From Blastomussa wellsi (taxonomy: Eukaryota; Cnidaria; Anthozoa; Scleractinia; Plerogyridae), in assembly GCA_947652115.1 (NCBI GenBank), contig OX393561.1, positions 8,466,840 to 8,530,839 of the forward strand: DNA of 64,000 nt, read 5' to 3'. The notes beneath the pieces were generated by a model that saw only the letters and a program-made list of their open reading frames with translations, was not told where the DNA came from and searched no databases. Shown in pieces: positions 58,742 to 64,000 of this stretch (position 1 is its first letter; every line of letters starts with the position of its first letter). A program made the position numbers and the translations under genes.

Positions 58742-59544
58742 CTTTACCAAGCATGGTTACCAAGCATCAAAATGGTCGACAAGAGAGGAGTTGTGCTAAG
58801 TACCTCCATTCTCCTGTGTCTGTTACCTCTTATTGCTGCTTTCCAGTGTCAAGGAATGCAGTTATGTTACCTTCTAATTTCTAAGTTGAAATCGGCGAAA
58901 TTTAGCCCCGCGGTCCGCCATGATGGTAGTTTCATGTCAATATTCAAAGGGTCTGGAAACCAGTAAAAAGTTGTCCCGGGTAGGCGAGTTGTCCCTGGCA
59001 GGGTATTTACAAGGCAGCTAGGGTTACCCTAGCACCAGGGTAACCTTAGCAGTCAGCTAGGGTTACCCTAGCACCAGGGTAACCTTAGCAGTCAGCTGGG
59101 GTTACCCTAGCGCCAGGGTAACCCTAGCTGCCTTGTAAACGCGTCGTAGAAAACAAAAAATGAAGAAATCTGCGAGTGCCATGGTAACCCTCTTGCTAGG
59201 GCTACCCTAGCACTAGGGTTACCCTACCTTCTTGTAAACAGGGCCATTGGTCCTTACTTCTTTAAGACCCCTAAGCTTATGATAAGAAGAGAGAGAGAGT
59301 CCCAGTAATAACTTCGTTTTCATCGACCTAAGCACACTTTGCGAATAAAACTAATAATACCCAATCTTCTTAATTTAATGTACACAATAATTTTGTTTTA
59401 TTTTGCCTTAATTTATAGCTTTCAAAGAATGCAATATATCCATGTAGAGGTGTTGGATGTCCCTACAAGGTCAAATTCCGTTTATCTAGGGATACTGATG
59501 AAGAGAAGAGGATGCCAAATAAATTTGTAGACATAGAAATGTAA
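56259..59544 (+). CDS. Small secreted cysteine-containing peptide candidate 2 (two exons)
   Basis: Exon 1 (56259-56369, 37 codons) starts MKKTSVLIAFFLLPVL, a typical signal peptide, and ends with a GKR dibasic (amidation-type) site shortly before AAG/GTTTGT. Exon 2 (59419-59544) follows a TTTATAG acceptor with a pyrimidine-rich tract. It reads in phase 0 for 41 codons to TAA, giving 78 residues in all. The mature part has a CRGVGC loop and a second KR site near the end. Exon 1 is paralogous to 50884-50982 and exon 2 to 53460-53573, including the 3' untranslated region. The 3-kb intron contains a MITE, a Penelope-like fragment and a 200-N gap. The splice model is consistent, but expression and function are unknown. 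Confidence 0.6.
57311..57410. repeat. Short inverted repeat (GAGCGGTCCG / CGGACCGCTC)
   Basis: A 100-bp fold-back in the intron of candidate 2, with a third CCGGACCGCT copy inside. It is followed by a CGT/CAT trinucleotide tract (about 57413-57475). Confidence 0.6.
58167..58345 (-). pseudogene. Penelope-like ORF, C-terminal part of the GIY-YIG endonuclease region
   Basis: The minus strand reads PVARHFKLPNHFKQHMAVCG, then KTLEQKFIFQIGTLNPHGIN and a stop at 58167. The PVARHF, FIFxIGTLxPHGxNE and C-terminal SF words are typical of the end of Penelope-like GIY-YIG endonuclease domains. The N-terminal part falls in the run of N. Confidence 0.75.
58346..58545. other. Assembly gap (200 N)
   Basis: Exactly 200 unknown bases inside the Penelope-like fragment. 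The round number suggests a gap of unknown true size, and the inverted sequences on either side suggest why assembly failed here. Confidence 0.95.
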
Positions 59545-61690
59545 ACGTTGATTCAGGACGTTGATGTACGTTTTTTGCAACTTGGACCATAAACGTATGT
59601 GAAATGACGAATATTCACTGTTAAAAATTGTAAAATAAAGATGATAATGCATCGCTTTAAAATTACTGGTGACAATGGAATCCTGTTAATCCGGTCACCA
59701 AAAGGTCACGAGAATCAGGCCGTAAACGGGGTGGGGTGGCGGTATTAAAGAAAGGGGAAGCGTTGCGTGACATCTAAAAACGACTGAGAAGGAGCCTAAC
59801 TGTGCATGAACATGACGCCAAAAAGCATCGATCTTTTAAAGGAGCAACGTCATGGTTCATGGGCAAATATTTAGAGGTAATCCCGCGGGGAGTTGGGGAG
59901 GGGCTGAGGGGTCTTTTAGTGACTCTTTTGACCATCTACAATTACCCTGGGGCAGGGCAATTAAACAGAAAATCTCAGCTCAGTTCAAATCCCCCACCTA
60001 TGCCCCCCCCCCCCCCCGCCTCGTCATTTATACTGATAGGTGCATAATATCAGTGTCATCGGCTATTTTCCCGCGCTCAGCTGACAACGCCTTGAACTTG
60101 AGATCGTGTTGAATTATGGCGACCAATTCCAGGTGATTTTTTTTTCTTTCTTGAAAGTTATTGTTGTAGAATTTTGGCATTGGCTAAATGTCTTGAAAGT
60201 TATTGTTGTAGAATTTTCACATTGGCTAAATGTCAAAACAATTTTGACCTGGAATCGGTGGCCATAATTCTCAACGATGACGTCATTGTCAGTGGCCTGC
60301 AGTCAGTAAAGAAGAGTTTCACGGCGGTCAAACTTAAAAATCCAATGCTACTTCCGGTTTTCGCCACCTTGAACTTCCTAAGATTTTTTAACACGAAAAT
60401 GTACAAGGCTTTCGTAGGAAACCGCTCTAATTAAAAATCACTGGGAAACAAAATTATACTCTGCAGTCTGCGGTCTGCAGTCTTCAGTCTGCAGTCTGCG
60501 GTCTGCAGTCTGCAAATGTCAGACACCACGACAGTTATGTTAGCTTAAATCTTTATGTAAGTCATGAAAATGAAAGAGTAACCAGCATGCACGCAATGAG
60601 CGATGAAAAACACAATTTTATTCACTTGTTTGCAAGTGTTTAAGATTTCCGCTGGGAACTGCTTGACATGTCAATCCTTAACAGACAGCGATAACAGGAA
60701 AGGACGAGTCCAAACAAACTTGTAAAGATAATTTATCTTGTTTAATTTGGCCATCTTCCGTCTCTGAAGAAACTCTGTGATCTTTACTCTTGTGATCTTT
60801 ATTACTACGGGTTGCATGTAGTAAAACCGTATTTGACAGTAGCTGAAACGAAAAAGTCAGCTGGCCGCCATCGACATGAATGATTTTCGTCACAAACTCG
60901 TAAACTGTCTAGCTGATGGAAGTTTTCCATTTTAAAATTGAAATTTTCTTCTGTTTCCTGAGATGAAGCTTTCTCCGATTAGTTTTAAGCTACTACTTCC
61001 TTTTTCACCAAATAAATCGGGAAAGTAAAGCAAATTCCGAAGCGACGTGTAATTAAGTGAGCGCTGTATTTGAAAATTTTGCTCAAAATCCCGCCGTCAA
61101 GAAACCAACTCAGTGCAGCGCGCTAAGCCAATTACAAACGAGAAATTTTCTCCTTCGTCCAATCAGGAACAAGTAATTTTGCCCCGGGCAATTAGCAAAA
61201 TTAATGAAAAATACGCTCTATCTGTCTCAGCCATGTAACATTCAGTAATTTTGCCCTCTATGTCAAAATAGCTTAAATTACAAATATCCATCACAATCTT
61301 CTCCATGCATCCTTTTTGGTTCAGTTCCACCTCTTTGGTGTTTTTCTTCCTTAGTAAACTCATGATTATGACGTTCCCTACATTTTAAGGGTAATTTGGT
61401 TCGCCGCAAAAGAAAAGACTCAAAATATCGTAACGTAGCTGCCTTTAGTAATAGATTAACCGCCCTCGTTATCTCATCACCCTTGTACACCTATTCTAAA
61501 CTCGGGGCGGGGGCTATTAGGGTCACTTCTTTCGCTAGCAGAATTCACGCCTATCCGGGGAGACAAGCTTGTTAGATGGGGGAGAGAGATTAATTTATTC
61601 AGTGGCCGGGGATTTATTTTATTTGTTTGACTTCGCCACATGTACAGTGAATCAACACCGTACCAGGAGATGAAACAGGACTTGTCTCCC
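59545..61690. other. No gene recognised; small repeats only
   Basis: It contains a 42-bp perfect-phase tandem duplication (60150-60191 / 60192-60233), an inverted repeat GTTGA-TTATGG...TTCCAGGT (60107-60133 against 60248-60276), a CTGCAGTCTGCGGT minisatellite (60460-60514) and a C-run at 60003-60017. No coding evidence. Confidence 0.55.
60460..60514. repeat. CTGCAGT minisatellite
   Basis: Seven-base units CTGCAGT/CTGCGGT/CTTCAGT are repeated about eight times. Confidence 0.85.
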
Positions 61691-61699
61691 AATTGATAT

Positions 61700-61912
61700 C
61701 AACTCCTTTTTACCCACCCGGCTCAAGGAAGGTTGACCACATACGAGCCCTACTCTTTTCGAGAAGTGTGTGGGTTCTTTAACATCCCCCGCTAACCATG
61801 TAACACTGAAGATGCAGAGGACTGGGCCTAAGATTCAATATAGTCCTTATCCGAGAAGACTTGAACGTACAACCATTTACATATATAAGTACAAAGGCAG
61901 CACATTCTCCTG

Positions 61913-61945
<33 letters not shown>

Positions 61946-62013
61946 TGGGGCTCGAACTCTCAACCTACCGCATAGCAGAGTGGCGCTCTACCAACTGAGC
62001 TAACCAGGCGGCG
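61700..62013 (-). mobile_element. tRNA-derived SINE
   Basis: The minus-strand head has RNA polymerase III boxes: A-box TAGCTCAGTTGGTAGAGC (about 61985-62002) and B-box GAGAGTTCGAGCCCC (about 61946-61960). The tRNA acceptor stem is not closed, and about 240 bp of non-tRNA body follow (CCATGTAACACTGAAGATGC and GTGTGTGGGTTCTTTAAC on the plus strand). This is the layout of a tRNA-derived SINE. A tail fragment of the same kind lies at about 62214-62254. Confidence 0.85.
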
Positions 62014-62019
62014 GAATAT

Positions 62020-64000
62020 AAAGACGGTAGTATATGCTGTCTGGTAAGAAAGCATTTTCACAGAATAGCAGCAGTATACTCAGTAAACGTGGTTGATGAG
62101 TACGTTTTGTAATGTACTGGATATTTTGTTTCTCCTCGGATTTACAGAGTAGCTTTATCATCTATTTCTCCTAGCATTTCGCCATTATGACATCACACAA
62201 CGCCGGGAACTCCATGCCCTACTCTTTACTATTAGTGTGTGGGTTCTTTAATTGATCCGAACTTGGACTAGAAAATCTAATAATTTGCGGATGCCATATC
62301 AAAGGCATTTTAGACATTTCCCTATTTCTTGTTCATAAAGTACCGCGATTAACTCGGTTAGTTATTTTTCGATATATATAGAGATGGAAAGGTGAAATTT
62401 TGCTTTGTATTTTGGAGTAAGGGGCATCTAATTCGAATATCAGTTGCACAAGTCGCTAAACCCTCCTTTCTGGGCAAAATTTATGGTCGAGAGACGACAC
62501 AGCATGCACATATTTTGTCACATGGCAGCTGCTCACGCGACTACAGTCAGCTCATATGGACTCACTTTGATCGGAGGAATCGTTTGCGTTTTAGTGTATT
62601 ATTGAAGCCTAGTGAGAGACGCAAAAAAAAAACATCAAATTGGTTGGAAGTGGGTCTTTCCCGCTCAAAGAACAGTCATATTTCCCAGGATGCAACGCGG
62701 GCAGATTACTACTAGTTGGCTGCTTAGTTAAAGTTACTGATAAAAAGAAGCTACTTGAGCTCTTGTTTGACATTTTTGGCCTAACTTTGCATTTGAGTTG
62801 GAAGCAGAAGAGTTGTTTTGTAATGTTTGCCCTGTGATTAAGTGACTGAGTTAATGAAAGACGTGTTCAGACTGTTTGCTTGTGATGCAAGATTTGCATG
62901 AAATCCTTGTATTGTTTTTATAGGTGGTACGTTGTTTGTCTGCAATCTCCATTCTCTAACTTTTCTGAGAAAAAGCAAAGCGCTGCCATCTATTTTCCTC
63001 CATTGTTTAATGTTTTAACCTTACAGAAATGATAAGACCTTGCCCTAAGAATTTTTCTCAACCCTATGCAGTTTTGAATGTCCATACTTGCACGGAAAAG
63101 GTAAATGGTAATATTTCTATTTTTCCATGCTTTTAACTTTTCCAGATTTCTGGGGCTCAGGCTGAACGTTGATAAACATTCAATGCAATGACCTAAAATA
63201 ATGCTTATTTTGAATTCTTTTGCTACAGCAGACAAAACACTGGTGCTGGGTATTGGCCAAAAAGGCCTGTTTTTGCAAATTCATTGTGTTGTCATCATTC
63301 GTGGCAACTAGTGCGATGATGACGTTGATTTTGTCTAATTGAGTTTGATTTTCTTGTAAAAAGGTCTTCTTGACAATTGTGCCACCTCACATTATGCAAC
63401 TTGAGGTTTCCACTTTCGAAATCTGCCAACAATCCTGACATTCTATCGCTTCTTGCTGGACTACCCATAGAAATTGGAGAACCATGCAAGCGTACAAACT
63501 ACAAAAAGGAGAATCATGCCTTTCATTTTTCATGGTCAAAATGACAAGCCGCACGACTAGGGGGCGCGTGCAAATTACGTACAACGACGTCGCCCAGACA
63601 TGGCTGCCATACTCCAAAGATAGCTCGACCTAGTTAACATTTAAGGCGGGGATAAACCTGAAAGCCGGTTTTTCGTCATTTAAAATGGGCTTAATGCAGA
63701 GATCTCGTTTGCGTTTCAAGGGTGCCAAAACACTTAGCTCAGAACACCAATCAATGTTTTGTGGGGATTTGTAAATTTTGGATAATTTTTGGGTATTTTT
63801 GCGAGAAGGGAGTTTTTCGTAAAGGAGAAAGAACATTTTGAGAAATACGAAATAGTGAAGATTTAATGAATTTTAGAGATTCGAATTTGAAGTTTAAACT
63901 CCCAGCAGTCCCCCTACCAAGCTGGTTGCTCTTGGGTTGGGCCAACTGTCTGTTAGTGTTTTAAAACTAATTTTATTCCTTTTAGACCTTCTCACTAAAC
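62020..64000. other. No gene recognised
   Basis: A/T-rich intergenic sequence. A SINE-tail-like stretch (CCCTACTCTTTACTATTAG, GTGTGTGGGTTCTTTAA) lies at 62214-62254. Open stretches are short and without motifs. Confidence 0.5.

Larger units (their letters stand above)
57869..59243. mobile_element. TIR element (CCCTGTTTACAAG ends) containing a nested Penelope-like fragment
   Basis: The left end CCCTGTTTACAAGGAGGTA and right end TACCTTCTTGTAAACAGGG are inverted copies. Both lead into CCCTAGTGCCAGGGTTACCC-type words. The motif AGGGTTACCCTAGCACC is repeated several times at 59010-59130. A Penelope-like fragment (about 57975-58690) sits inside. Target duplication is not clear. Confidence 0.7.

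Noticed and set aside
58771..58966. Open frame with a signal-peptide-like start (MVDKRGVVLSTSILLCLL)
   Set aside because: It lies inside a repeat element in an intron, has no partner or splice site, and the hydrophobic stretch can arise by chance.
61946..62013. Functional tRNA gene
   Set aside because: A- and B-boxes are present, but the acceptor stem does not pair and a long SINE body follows.

Overview
The window is eukaryotic, most likely a cnidarian (stony coral or sea anemone). Genes have introns with GT-AG borders. Repeats include a tRNA-derived SINE, a Penelope-like element and many palindromic MITEs, and there is a tandem U6 snRNA locus. The species itself is inferred, not proven. 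Almost nothing here is an ordinary host gene, apart from the U6 genes and a possible pair of small secreted-peptide genes.

Layout. (1) 1-1620: the 5' part of a DNA transposon (transposase on the minus strand) running off the left edge. (2) 1621-22842: nine tandem units of about 2359 bp, each carrying a U6 snRNA gene. Eight U6 genes are intact. The first and last are cut at the same internal position, with the hexamer GCGCAA present at both cuts. (3) 22843-38275 and 45327-46681: a dense mosaic of truncated, duplicated and fused copies of the same transposon group. It is probably the Dada superfamily, known for inserting into U6, U1 and tRNA genes. It includes head-to-tail element junctions separated only by GCGCAA and an older interrupted U6 pseudogene at 37291. 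(4) 38276-45320: a complete 7045-bp transposon with 393/389-bp terminal inverted repeats and a 6-bp target duplication (AAGCTG). It carries two convergent intact genes: a 4-exon, 408-residue D,D,E integrase-type transposase and a 431-residue alpha-kinase. It landed at a splice acceptor inside one of the U6-associated elements. (5) 46700-64000: sparser sequence with a paralogous pair of two-exon secreted-peptide candidates (50884-53573 and 56259-59544). Their introns hold MITEs and, in the second, a Penelope-like element around a 200-N gap. A SINE lies at 61700-62013.

How it fits together. The U6 array looks like a safe harbour for a site-specific transposon: a few of many identical U6 copies are split at one exact nucleotide, and elements pile up beside the split genes. 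The alpha-kinase transposon is the most self-contained unit and may be the least described part of the window.
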